DNA of 64,000 nucleotides. It comes from Piper betle (lineage: Eukaryota; Streptophyta; Magnoliopsida; Piperales; Piperaceae). Position 1 is the first letter of the stretch. Every line of letters begins with the position of its first letter. Positions 35,040 to 47,188 of the stretch are shown here, piece after piece. A program made the position numbers and the translations under genes. The stretch covers positions 32,154 through 96,153 of the forward strand of contig JAURVB010011007.1 in the NCBI GenBank assembly GCA_033002965.1, given 5' to 3'. The notes under the pieces are model-generated. The model saw nothing but the letters and a program-made list of their open reading frames with translations. It did not search any database and was not told the DNA's origin.

Positions 35040-36460
35040 GTTCTAATTCCCGATGCACCTATTCCACCTCATGATGATAGAACTCGGGAACAAAATCAAA
35101 CTATCTCAGAGTGAAGTAGAGCTTCCCGATAAGGGAGATCACACAATAGGATGAATGTGATAAATAATAGACAAGGATGATCAAGATGCTGTGAGAGACC
35201 TAACAACAATTGAAGGAAATGCAAACAAACACCCAACAACAAATGAGAGAAATAAGAGTTGAGTTGGCAAGATCACAAGAGAACTATTAAGGATAGGGAA
35301 ATGAGTGAGACACTATCCTTACCTCCATGACCACTGATGCAAACTGGTCCCTTATCTAGTAGATCACTAGTATTTGAGCAACTGCCACCACCACCTATGG
35401 ATCATGTGACAAGTACACCACCAGTGGCATCAACAATTGTGACCAATGAAGAGTTTGCTATTTCATTTCGTGCACTTCTGCAAAGAGACAATGGAATTAG
35501 ATGTGGGGGAGAGACTGTACCTTCAAGAACCCTTGAGGTTGGAGAAAGAACTATTCATCAACGGCAAAACCTAGTGGTTGACATGTAGAGAAGTTTTTAA
35601 AGAATGGAAGTGGCATGTTTGTTGGGAGTAAGAACCCCAAAGAGGAAAATGAATGGTTTATTACTACCAAGGAAGTGTTCTAGAGCATAAATTGCCTTAT
35701 AGAGCTTTGAGTTCGAATAGCAGCAGGTGCTTCAAAGTCAAGGCAAGGACTTGGTGGGACTCTGCCAAAAGAGTTTATTTCAAAGGGAAAGCACCTATGC
35801 ACATTGCTTTGAAGAAATTTCAAGTGGTGTTCAACGATTTGTATTTTTCACTTGAGGAGAAGAGGATAGAACTATAATTTGAACACTTGGAGCAAAAGGG
35901 TTTGTCAATATCCGAATATTTGGATAAGTTCATTAGTTTGGATAGATTTACTCATCATCTAGCAACCACTGGTAAATGCAAGCTGCCCAATTCTTTTGAG
36001 GGACTAATCTACCATTTTAAGCAGAGACTAGTCACTGTAAAATACAAGACAATAAATTAAATAGTTATGGTGACCTCTAGGGATGAAAGAATCTATCAGA
36101 CTAGAGACAAGACTATTCCAACTCATAAATTTTATAGAAAGAAACACCAGTATGAGAAATGGATGGGGTGTGATGAGAAAAAACCCAAGGAAGGAGTTAA
36201 ATAATTCCATGAGGGCAATACAAGGTCATTGGGTTGCACCGGTTTGTGCAACTTATAAGTGTCAACACTTCGGTGAATGCAAACTAGATTAAGCGGTGTT
36301 GTGGTTGTGGTTACTTGTGACATATGAAAGGCATGCCCACAACTCTACTAGCAACAACAGACTTAACAATCTTTTTATAACATGGTATGTTTTTTATGTG
36401 GAGGTGTTAGCCAGAAGAAGAGGAATTGCCTTTTGAAACACAACAATAGGGTTTGTTACG
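35040..36460 (+). pseudogene. Ty3/gypsy gag remnant (capsid and zinc knuckle)
   Basis: Capsid-like pieces are readable across stops and shifts: FVGSKNPKEENEWFITTKEV around 35610, ARTWWDSAKRVYFKGKAP around 35745-35800, FNDLYFSLEEKRIEL then LSISEYLDKFISLDRF (35836-35950). These match the usual Gag pattern of chromoviruses, in which the protein packages the RNA in a virus-like particle. A nucleocapsid knuckle survives at about 36388-36435 as CFLCGGVSQKKRNC, which fits C-x2-C-x4-H-x4-C except that the histidine is glutamine. Several in-frame stops make it non-functional. Confidence 0.75.
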
Positions 36461-36667
36461 AGCTCTTCATCAGCATTTCCATTTTTTAACTCCACAAGGT
36501 CAGCAAAGGGCTCCATGAGGAAGAGGTTAAGGAGGTCAATGGAGAAATCATAATCATCAACAAGGCGGTGAGATGAATGCCGTTGTTGCTTGCCTGTTGT
36601 ACCATCTGTTGGATCAACTACTCTATCAAATCCAACCATGGGAGTACCGGCTTAAGCTAAAGGGAAG

Positions 36668-38363
36668 ATGTTTGATACTACTATTGTTGATGTTTTGGCA
36701 GAGACTAAAGTTGTTGTAGGTATGAGAGTTGAAGATGTGTCAAAGACAGCATTTACAACTCGGTATGGGCATTATGAATTTTTGGTGTTACCTTTTAGCT
36801 TGACTAATGCTTATGCAGTGTTTATGGATTGGATGAATAGAGTGTTTAGACCATATTGGGATCAATTTTTCATTGTCTTTATTGATAACATCTTGATCTA
36901 TTCCTCTTAAGAGGAGGATGAGCATCATTTTAGAACTATTCAGCAAACCCTCAGAGATCACAAATTGTATGTAAAGTTCTTAAAGTATGATTTTTGGCTT
37001 GAAGTAAAAATTTTCATTCATGTTATTTTTGTTGCAAGAATTGCTATAGATCCAACCAAGATTGAACCTATTCAAAAGTAGGAGCCACCAAAGACAGTCG
37101 TTGAAGTTCAAAGTTCATTTGGTTTAGCTGAATATTTTATAAGATTTATTATTGGATTTTCCTCTATTGCAGCTTCTCTTACCAAAATAACTACAAAGGA
37201 AGAAAAATGTATCTAGACTGATGATTGCCAGCAAAGTTTTCAAAGTTTGAAGGAGAAATTGACTTCAACACCTGTGCTATCATTATCGGTTGGATACAAA
37301 GATTTTGAGGTATAAAATGATGCATCAAGAGTTGGATTAGGATTTGTACTCATGCAGAGAGACAAAGTTATTGCTTATGCGTCAAGACAATTAAAGCCGA
37401 ATGAGAATTATTATCCAACTCATTATTTGGAGTTAGCAATGGTCATTCATGCATTGAAAACTTGAAGACATTATTTATATAGAACTTCATTCAAGTTAAT
37501 GACTTATCGTCAAAGTTTGAAGTATATCTTTACCCCCAAAAACTTAAACAATAGCCAAATGAGATGGTTGCAATTGTAAATTTATTATGATATTAAGATT
37601 GATTATTAGGAAGGAAGGGCTAATATTGTGGCCGATGCTTTGAGTTGTTATCCAACTCATCTCAGATATACAGACATTGAAACCATGATGGATCATTTGA
37701 CAATAAGACCTAGTGCAATTAGTAGAGTCATGTTGACACAAGAGAGAGATGTATTACCAAATCAGTGGATCTTTATGCAAGCTTATCTAGGATTTTCTAA
37801 GGGTGATGATGAATTATTTTGATTAAATAATCAACTTTATGTTCCTCATATTCTAGATTTTCATGATCTCAGTAGTGATATTTTTTCCAAAGTGCATGCT
37901 TCTAGAAATGTTATGCATTCTGGAGCTACAAAGATGTATCATGATGTGCAAAGAACATATTTGTAGTCAGGTATGAGGAAAGATGTAATTGATTTTGTTC
38001 AAAAGTATCTAACTTGTTCATAGATTATGACAGAGGACATGAGGTCGGGTGGTACTATGCAACCTCTAGTAATTCCAAAATGGAAGTGGGAATGTATTTC
38101 CTATGTTTCTGTATCTAGTTTACGAAAGACCGGAAATCATCATGATGCTATTTGGTAGTTGTTGATAGATTGACCAAATCTACTAATTCTATTCCAATTA
38201 GGATGGACTTCACATTAGAGAAATTGGCAAGGTTATATATCTTAGAGATTGTGAAGTATCATGGAGCATCAAGAGAGATAGTGTTAGATCTTGATTCAAG
38301 ATTTACTTCCAAATTTTGGGTAGCATTTGGTACTCATTTGTCTTTTAGTACTGCTTTTCATTT
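36668..38363 (+). pseudogene. Ty3/gypsy pol remnant: RT C-half, RNase H, integrase N-part
   Basis: RT starts mid-domain with [19 protein letters not shown]. The catalytic box reads FIDNILIYS, so one of the two active-site aspartates is asparagine. RNase H follows ([20 protein letters not shown], about 37317-37376, then ANIVADALS near 37625). The HHCC zinc-finger region is degraded (MHSGATKMYHDV, about 37912). The integrase core keeps VVVDRLTKS and LDLDSRFTSKFW but is cut after LSFSTAFH at about 38363, before the third catalytic residue. Protease and the first part of RT are absent: about 250 bp of unrelated sequence joins the zinc knuckle to mid-RT. Many stops. No 3' LTR. Confidence 0.88.
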
Positions 38364-38919
38364 ATGTTGGGGTTTTACCTTCTTGTAGGTTGCCCAGTCC
38401 AATCTTGACTCAGTTCAAGTGAGCTCGAGCCAAAACAATTTTAAGAATATGACTATGGGGTCTTGACTTAGTTCGAGCAAGCTCGAGCGAGAACAATTTG
38501 AAGAATATGAGTATGGGGCCTACATGACCGTATAAGCATGTTAAGGTGGCTGAGTATGCCCAACATGCCTATGATAGTTTTAGTTATGATGCAGTCGAGC
38601 ATGATTTATCACTATATACACAAGGTATACATATGACTTTTATGAGTTAGCAACAGTTTTATGCCAAGATCTAGGCCGTTGCAGCAATTGGTATCTGTTT
38701 GGGATTTTCAAGGTATTTCATTTGCATGTAGCATATGGATTTTGAATCACTGAATTTTGCCCCTATGGGCCTATCGTCATTGAGTTCAGGGTATGAGGCC
38801 TATTTAGCCTTCTTGTCTCGATTCCTGCCTATAGATTCAGATTTTAGGCTTGAATCAATTTTGACTTTGGACGGCCTCGATCCGAGTTTTCCATCCATAT
38901 GTATATTGCATGTACCCAT
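38364..38919. other. unassigned sequence between gypsy break and A solo LTR
   Basis: Two ~60-bp imperfect direct repeats (TTGACT.AGTTC.AG..AGCTCGAGC, about 38406 and 38464) start the segment. The rest is non-coding and continues across the solo LTR into the D-like LTR at 41737. The 84-codon frame (38735-38989) runs into the LTR and is incidental. Confidence 0.4.
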
Positions 38920-41731
38920 TGTAACACCCAGTTTCGGCTCACCCGTGAACCGACCTGGAAATGTCACTGGTGACCGAACCTTTCGCTAATCTACTCGATT
39001 CGGTTAAGCCGACCAGGATCTACTCTCGGCGTTTCAAGATGGAGATGCAAATGTGAAATGCATGAATGGGAACAATTGGGTTCTAACGCGGTCCTACATG
39101 CATGCTATGATGTACAAGCAAAATAAGACAAAACAACAAATGCGAAACCAAAAGAAAATATATACTATTTTATAAAAATACGATAACACATAATAATCTA
39201 CCATGACGTACAATCATTATCTCATTCATTTTTACCTGAGCCGAGTCTGAACTCCAAGGCACCCTACTCATTCATATTTATCAATTCGTTTCATAACAAG
39301 TAATTCACTCAAGACAAACACATCAAAATTATCATTCACGTAGCAATAACACACCGTCATTATAGATTACACGCGGCAGGTACATGTGTGCGCGGTTCCG
39401 TGCTGCTCCTCCGCAGTCCCGACAGCTTTCATCGCTCGCATTTCTCACCTACATATATATAGAAAAACCGTCAGTAACGAGTGTTACCGGCCCGGAAAAT
39501 AACTAATATCAATCTGGCACAGGAGAGCAAACTCTCCTGTTGAAAGAAAACCATATACTTCCTCAAGAACTCTCATTAGGGCACATACAGGAGCCATCGC
39601 CCTCGGGTCGACAGCGTCCCCCTATCTTTCACATTCTCATGCCTCGGCCATTTCTCTATTGCTTCTCGCGTCAAATCTCATTCCTTTCCACCCTCTGCAC
39701 CTTCCATATTACTCCTGGCCTTGAGCACGAAGGCCGAGTACTCTCAGGCAGTCGCCTTCAGTACCCTTTGAAACCACAAGTCTAGACATGCGCTGCAATG
39801 CAGTACCCGTGAACCTCCACACTTCTCCGGGTTTGAGGAACTCAAAGGTGGAGTTGTCAGGATCCCTCGGGAATGAAACAGCCCGCACACCATTCCAGAG
39901 CCCACTGTCAACACACACGTGCCCGCTCGCATAGCACGGTAGGTCGGATTTCCCTCATTCAGTCTCTCACAAAAACACGAAAATTATACATATATATAGG
40001 TCTAGGTTGGGATTTATACAATAGGCCCGAAGGCAACATGAGCTGGATCTGAAGTTCGAAAACAAACTCGAGGGATCTCATCCTCGAGGGTTATTAATCC
40101 CGAAAATCGTTGGCTAAATGGCCTGAGTTAAGTAGGGATTCGATAAAACGCCACTTAACTCGTCCTGCACATAATAAATCAAATACACAAGAGAGTAGCG
40201 TAAATCAGAGAACGAGTCCTAAACGGACCTGGTAGAAGCTCCAAACGGGTCCACGCACCTAGGCGGCGAGCTCCTACACTGTACCTACACAATCAAGCTA
40301 AAAACTAACGCCTGCATGATGAATCACACATCCTATAGCATGCACACACAATCAACACAATCACGCATCAATCAACACACATCAACCTATATCAATTCTA
40401 GCAAGTCTACTTAGGTTAGTTTGCATTAGATCATGATCATTACCTAATAACCCTAATTAGTTTCATAGCTTCTATTTTTAACACCACACAATTCCACAAA
40501 TTTCATATTTTATTCTAAATCAAATCCACATTTATATAAGTAATTACAATGCACAATTCATCAATCATAGCATGCAAATTCTAATAATCAATACTTTCAA
40601 TTAATTAAGTTAAAATAAATTATACCTCGCGTCGTCGAAAATCGGCGACGGCTAGGGTTTCCGTTTCGCGGCTCGAAACTCGAATTCGGCACCTAGCGGC
40701 GTCCGAAGTCCGATCAGATTGGACTGGGTACGTTCGGCGGATGATCCAGCGAATTTCCCACGAATCCAATTTTCCGGCGGTTTTCCGGCGAGTGTCGGCG
40801 GTTTTCCGGCGATGATTCGGGACGGGGCAATCAGGGGATCTATCGGCACCAACTCGACGAGCTCGGTCCAATGGTGGTGTCAAACATGGTAGCCGAGGCG
40901 GCGATGGCCGTTGACGGCGGCATCGAAAATGAGCGGCGGCGGCGGGGTGCTCCGATCGGGGCTCCGGCCGGCCTCGACGGCGCTCGGGATGGTGGGGGAA
41001 ATGTCGGCGACGGCGAGAGGGTGGTCGTCAGGGTCACAGCGGCGGCGGCGGAATCCGGCTTGGAGTGGCGACGGCCGAGGCGGTTTCGTGGGGCAATTCC
41101 GGCGTCGTGGTGGCAAAACGGTGGTCGGGGTTGGTCGGGGCAGCACGGCGATGGCACGGCGGGGCGGGGTGGCGTTGATCGGCGGCTGTGCGGCATCGGC
41201 AGCAGCGGCGGCGGCAATTTAATGGGCGGCGAGGGTTTTGGGAGGGTAAAAGTGTCGGGGAAAGGAGAAAACACGCCCAATGGCAATTTCGTAAATAAGT
41301 ATTGACTCGATTTATACTCGAGTCAAAATAATAACTAGTTCGTAATAAATCCTAAAAAAATCTAGAAAAATATGGAAAAATTCCATAAACTAAAACAAAC
41401 ACAACAACATCCAAATGGCATGCTCTATAACTACTAAATCACCGAATATAATCCAACGCGTCCTAATGCGTTATTCGGCCTAACACTATTTCTCCGATCA
41501 AACATATAAACAGAAAAAAATGCTGCATACTTTCGTATATTCTGATAACTCATTTCTCACCATCTTCTCGATGTTATCATCATATATTCAGGTACACCTG
41601 ACTCTCATCGCTCATAACTCACGGCTGGTATCGACTCAACACGCGGTTCATGAAACTGACTCGACTCGAACCAACGGTTGAACTAACTGGTTCGGTAACG
41701 TAAAACCCTGACTCGAGTCACGGGTTTTACA
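38920..41731 (-). mobile_element. family-A solo LTR (2812 bp) with perfect CCCAT TSD
   Basis: Starts TGTAACACCCAGTTTCGG and ends GAGTCACGGGTTTTACA, flanked by CCCAT at 38915-38919 and 41732-41736. In reverse it contains every landmark of the LARD LTR: CACCTACATATATATAG (about 39448), the GGAGAAATATGG-type block, the ACTTAACTCGTCCTGCAC box (about 40153), GC-rich module (about 40620-41290) and AT-rich start. No internal DNA remains. The many frames between 39540 and 41305 lie in the LTR, mainly the GC-rich module. Confidence 0.93.
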
Positions 41732-41736
41732 CCCAT

Positions 41737-44071
41737 AGGTGCGCCCCACTAGGCCGCAAGTTGTCGGTTTTCCTGATTGTGCCACGTGCCAAGATCTAAG
41801 ATCTTAGTCGTACATGCAGCCTTATTTTCACCCATTGATTTCCATAGATTTTCCACAATTTCGACGTTTTCCACCATTACACTGCCACCGATTCGGTTTG
41901 CCACCAGCAAGACCCCAACCCACCTTTGGCCATAGGATCGGTATGGCCGTGACCACCTCATAGCCGTCTATCAATCTGTACCCACCATCGCCACTAGCGC
42001 TGGCATTTTGTAGTCAATTTCCGCCGCTGCCGCCACCCTTTTAGGCCTTTTCCGGTGCCGACAAGCTACCTCCGTCCAGTCCAACCAACCACATAGCTTC
42101 TATTCAACGAAACCTTCATGTTGAGAGTACCCACAACCACCGCCACAGCTGCGATAGCCGCATGCGACGTCACCGCACTCGGTGGCATAACAACCACTTC
42201 CCAATGGTTTTCTGGCCAGCCAGTGGCCGAACTCAACCTATCATCACCACCAGCACCTCCGCCGTGACACGCCCTGTCGATCCCGACTGGCGGCGACCCC
42301 AGGTGTGATGCTGTCGGCATTTTCCGGCAATGGGCCCCTTGTCCGGCCCGTTTACCTGTTTACGCATGATCACGTTTGCTTGGCCATGCCTGAATCCGCA
42401 AATCTGAGGCCATGTCCATGTCCATCAGTCCAGCTGATGTCCGCCTAGTTAACCCAGCCCATCTTCCATTTAACTCAGACCAAGCTGGTTCATCCCATTT
42501 AACTCGGTTTGGTTCACTTTGGTTTAGTCCGGTTCAATTCATTTTCAACCACTTTTTGGCTCTTTTCGACTGCTTTTGGTAATTCAAGAACCCCTATATT
42601 AGTTTAGATACATATTCACGTGAATTAGTATATTTATATGTTATGAATATTTTTCTTTATTAATTAATTAATTAATTATTTATTTATTAATGATTATTTA
42701 TTTCTTCTTATTTGTATATTTATTGACTATGATGAATGATTATGTGACTAATTATTGTTATTGATAGTGATATATTAATAGATATTATTTTTATTCATGG
42801 TTATCTTATTTTATTTATTTAATTGATCGATTATTAATTATTTCTGGCTGTTGTTATTATTTATACGTATTTAGGCGTATGTTTGTAAATTTAATATTAA
42901 TATTAATATTTTTCATGATTAATTAATATTAGTCATTTATTTATTTATCTATTGAATGTTTTAATTAATTATTTTTATATTAAATTATTTATATGTTTAC
43001 TAGCACGAGTATATATGATATTCACTTGTGTTTAACTGTGTATTTATATAGTATAATTATATTATTATTTTATTATTAGAGTATTATTTATGTTTATTTA
43101 TTTATTATTTACCTAATTATCTATGAGTTTATTTATTTATTTATTTATTTATTATTATTATTATTATTATGTATCAAATAATGTGCCACATGTTTAGTTA
43201 TAGGCTTGTTAGCATTGTTTTTTTTATTTGGATATATTGATGATATGATGACACATCACGAACATGCATGATATGGAGACATCGGTATGTTACTTAGCAC
43301 TGGGTTTTGATGTAGGTTAGGAGTCTGAGCTAGCCATAGAAGTGTCGATACGCTTAGAGCTTGGACCACAGGTCCGTAGGACTATCCCTCTCTAAATGAC
43401 TCCTTGCATGTAGAGTTTAATCGTGTTTTAGACATAGGTCTATATTAATAGTGTTTTATCGAATCCCCCGATTGTTGGGCCATTTAGTCTTGTTTCTACA
43501 CATGTTTAATAAAACTACAAGGATGATATCCCTTGTTGGTTTTCGAACTAAAGCTGCAGAAATATATGATATAAGCCTCTTCCCTAAACTTATTATATTA
43601 GTACGTGCATTTTGACGGATTTCACGAATAAGACAGTGAGCGGTATGGAGATATGTATGGACCGCACTAGTTCTCCTTCAAACCGTGAGGTAGTGTTGTG
43701 TATGACGGTACTACGTAATGCAATGCATTTCCACAATTTGTGGCACTAACTTAATTGTTCCTTTTGTCACTCAAATACCAAGGTGGGAGAAATATGGAAG
43801 ATGTGAGAGCGTAAGCGTTGTATATATAAATATGAACATTAGCAATACATGCGAGCCGACACTTATTTAAGTATGTTTACTTACCACCCAGTGTGAGGCA
43901 ATCTTGAAGTTTCATAAGTTTTCGTGTGTAATAGAATACCATTATCCATATTGTATTAGCTTTTTTTTTGACCAGTAACACTCGCTACTAAAGGTTTTCA
44001 AATAAGCTGTAGGTCTTGCAAATCTTGAGTCGACTTTGGTGGAAGAATAGATAAATGCTACCCACACTTGA
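41737..44071 (+). mobile_element. second family-D-like LTR
   Basis: It has a C-rich module (about 41750-42350), very AT-rich sequence with ATTT/ATT microsatellites (43110-43170), then the family box order: GATGTAGGTTAGGAGTCTGAG (about 43310), GACATAGGTCTATATTAATAG (about 43432), GTTTAATAAAACTACAAGGATG (about 43505) and TTTGACCAGTAACACTCGCTAC (about 43967). Unlike the 16782 copy it has only one ~690-bp unit. The end is removed by the B element at 44072. Non-coding. Confidence 0.6.
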
Positions 44072-46857
44072 TGTAACAAACCGCCCGAACCGGACCAGGT
44101 GTTACCTAAAATATAATTGATGTAACAATAACATTCTAGAACTTAATTCATAAACATGAATTCTAATACGACAATAAGTCTAGAATTTATAAATCATAAA
44201 AATAAAACATGTCCTGATAGCATTTGACAATGCATAAAATAAACTAACTCAAAGTCCCACAGTCTCGAAACGTTTCCCATAGCCACAATTATAACACAAG
44301 AGAATATAAAGGAAGTCCAATTTATTATCAATTTACCAACCTAGGTTGGTAAAAGATTCACCAACACACTTTTAGTCCTCAGTCAAAAGCTGCTCACCTG
44401 CAAAGGCAATTCCGTGTTAGTGATAAAAACACTAAGCCGCATAATTAAATGAAACAAGTGAATATAATCCCTATTATCATTTCATGAGTCTTTTAGATGT
44501 TATGATCCTATGTCAAGCTCTTAATATGCTAGGAGGGGTGGCCACCCCATGCAGCTACCATCCCATGCATGCCCACACACGCTACGTGGCCCACGGCCTG
44601 CAGTTACTGATATTTGTCATTGACTCACCCTCTCTGTATCACAAGTGCATAATGAGCCTTCTTGCGCCACCGCACCCTGTCACCCCTTTCGGCCTGGGTG
44701 CAGGTGTTTAATCTTTCAGGGGGGCTGCCTTGTTCCGAATTGAATTGAATCCAGTTGCGTTCTAGTGCATGGTTATTAGATACTCAAGTCGACCAAGACT
44801 CCCACATAGTAATTTTCAAGGGTGCGGACCTGTGTCAGACTCAGTCAATTCCTTGACCCCGGTTGCACTTGGTGCATGGTGGTCAAATCTGGGCTCAGGC
44901 CAACTAGGGCTGCCAATAAGGGAAAATACAACATTTCAAATAATTATACGGACCTGGATAGTTCGTAAGTGAACCTCCAACCGTGACTAACGATCCTAAT
45001 CTGAATGAAAATATAAAATTATACATAAGTATGAATTTGTTGAGTAAAAATGCATGCAACTACATGACTAATATATATATATATATCAGTATCAAAATTT
45101 GACAACATGAATCATGCCATAACTTTAAAAAAATATTAAATATCAAATTCTCAAGAAATCTAGTGAGATAATTAATTATTCATGTAACATAATCATTTAA
45201 GTCCTACTTAACATTTCAAATTAATTATCTAAATCATAATTAACACTTAACAAATGATAAAATAATTATTAACTTATAAACAAATAATTAATTACTATTA
45301 TTAGTAAATTTTCCTTTGAGATGATAATTACCTAACCACAATCTTGATGATTTAGTTTACGATTTTAAATCTTTAATTAATTTAGTTGTTCAATTAAATT
45401 ATTTAAAATAATTATTATTATCCTAATTCAAAGATCTTACTGATGCAATAATTTTAAATTATTCAACTCAATAAAGTTTCTAACTTTATTTATTTTCACT
45501 ATGCTATTTAAGTTCAACGCTTGTGACTTTTACACGATTATAATTTGATAACCCATTTTCTACTTTACTAAACCGCTATTAAAATAATCACTTTATTTAC
45601 TTAGTATTAAATTTAATATGGTAAAGGTGATATTCTTTATTTTTTTAATTACTTATAACCATTAAATTTAAAATTAATTGCTTGTTGTATGCCGATTAAT
45701 TATCGACCGTTTATCCTTACTGTATTTTTATTACTCATGGCGATTTCGTACAATAATTAATTAGTTTAGTAATTGTAACCCATTAACCATTAAAATAATT
45801 ATTTTTTTAAAGATTTATTACAAGTTAGTATTATTTTTTTAACTCGAGCCGTATCGAGTCAAGCATAATTTACAAAACTGCCATCTTCTTCTTCCCCAAC
45901 CCTCTTCTTCTCCTACCTTCTTCTTTGCACCAAAAAATAGATGACGTCCTTCTACTCCAACCTCAAGATGACCACTTTCTTGTGCCCTGCTCCAAATCAG
46001 ATGTTCAACAACCTCAGGCTGACATCAAAACAAGAAGTTCGGCCACCTTTGAATGTCGCAGGGAGTAAGGTTGTTCTCCCCACTTCTATACGTCACCGCC
46101 ATGAATTCTGGCGAGAAGGTCGTCTGTAGTGGCTTGTGCCAGAGGTAGGAACTATTGTAATGGACCCCTGATGTTGTTGATGAAGAATGCGTCTACCCTC
46201 TTAATCTTCCATTACAGCATCTCTTTCAGAGGAAACACCATCACCTTCATCACCCCTTGCAACTTCGCCCACAAACAGATGTAACTCCACCACCTATTGG
46301 CAGCAAGGGTCCAGGCAAGCCATCCCTTCGACCCAGCAGCAAGAGGGCCCATCGAGGGTGTGAGGGGATGCCTTACAAACTTTGTTTACCATCGTCCTTC
46401 TTGACAAAAGCTCAAACCCGTCGGCCATGGAGGGGTTTCCAATTTCCAGTTTAGTTTAGTTTTTTTTTTGTTGATTTAAGACTGTAATTCCCATGTTTAC
46501 CCAGCTTATTATCAATTAACAAGAAATATCAATGCATGAAAATTAAGAATAGGGAGATAGGAAGAATACCCAACAAAGGAAGAAGCCGGCACCGGTAAGG
46601 AAGAGGAGAAAAAAATGAGAACTAGGTAGCTATGAGGAAGACACCCCTCATGAAAATGAAATGAAAATGACAGCTAGGGTATGGGAAAATACCCCAACAC
46701 CCATATTTCATTTAACTGGGTAACCATGTAAATAATAAAATATAATAATTAACCGGGTAAAGAATATAATATAAATAATAATAATAATTCCCTAACGTTC
46801 GATTCTTCCCAGACCGCGTCGAATATATTATATAGATTTTTTTTCACGGTCTTTACA
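44072..46857 (-). mobile_element. 3' LTR of a minus-strand chromovirus (family B2, 2786 bp)
   Basis: Starts TGTAACAAACCGCCCG and ends TTTTTTTTCACGGTCTTTACA. It is the same subfamily as 29117-31941: shared module (about 45840-46480), shared unique segment with GGTGGCCACCCCATGCAG (about 44535), palindrome 44400-44415. Directly beyond it lies a polypurine tract and then pol on the minus strand, so this is a true 3' LTR and ties family-B LTRs to chromovirus proteins. The 5' LTR is missing. Confidence 0.88.
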
Positions 46858-46869
46858 ATCTCCCCAACT
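46858..46869 (-). other. polypurine tract of the minus-strand chromovirus
   Basis: ATCTCCCCAACT on the plus strand (AGTTGGGGAGAT on the minus) abuts the LTR, preceded on the minus strand by GGACAAAATATTTC, the equivalent of the GAGGACGAAATT motif at LARD copy 1. Confidence 0.8.
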
Positions 46870-46983
46870 TTGAAATATTTTGTCCCCTACATATTATAAT
46901 GACAACAAGGACCATCATGATTAATTATTTATACGGTATCGCTTCATTCTATTACAATTATAAAGAATCTTATGCCAAAAATA

Positions 46984-47150
46984 GGTTAGGGTATTTCCTT
47001 GCCATTTCTTGTTCAGTCTCCCATGTAGCTTCCTCTGACCCCTGATTTTTCTACATTACTTTTACCAAAGGAATTTCCTTATTCCTGAGTGTCTTTATTT
47101 CTCTTGCCAGGATGCGAATTGGCTTTTCCTCATAGGTTAAATGATCTGTC
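46984..47150 (-). pseudogene. chromodomain at the integrase C-terminus
   Basis: The minus-strand reading LTYEEKPIRILAREIKTLRN, then KEIPLVKVM, a stop, KNQGSEEATWETEQEMARKY matches the chromodomain that closes pol in Tekay/Del-type chromoviruses, where it directs integration to marked chromatin. The stop (CTA on the plus strand at 47051-47053) replaces the conserved tryptophan of VKV.W. This domain identifies the clade. Confidence 0.85.
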
Positions 47151-47188
47151 AAAATTTCTTTAAAATTTGTGATTATATGATCCACATC

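Noticed and set aside
36394..36639. 81-codon minus-strand gene
   Set aside because: It fills a deletion junction within a gypsy relic; no recognised domain and a low-complexity acidic and leucine-rich composition. Reported only as filler sequence.
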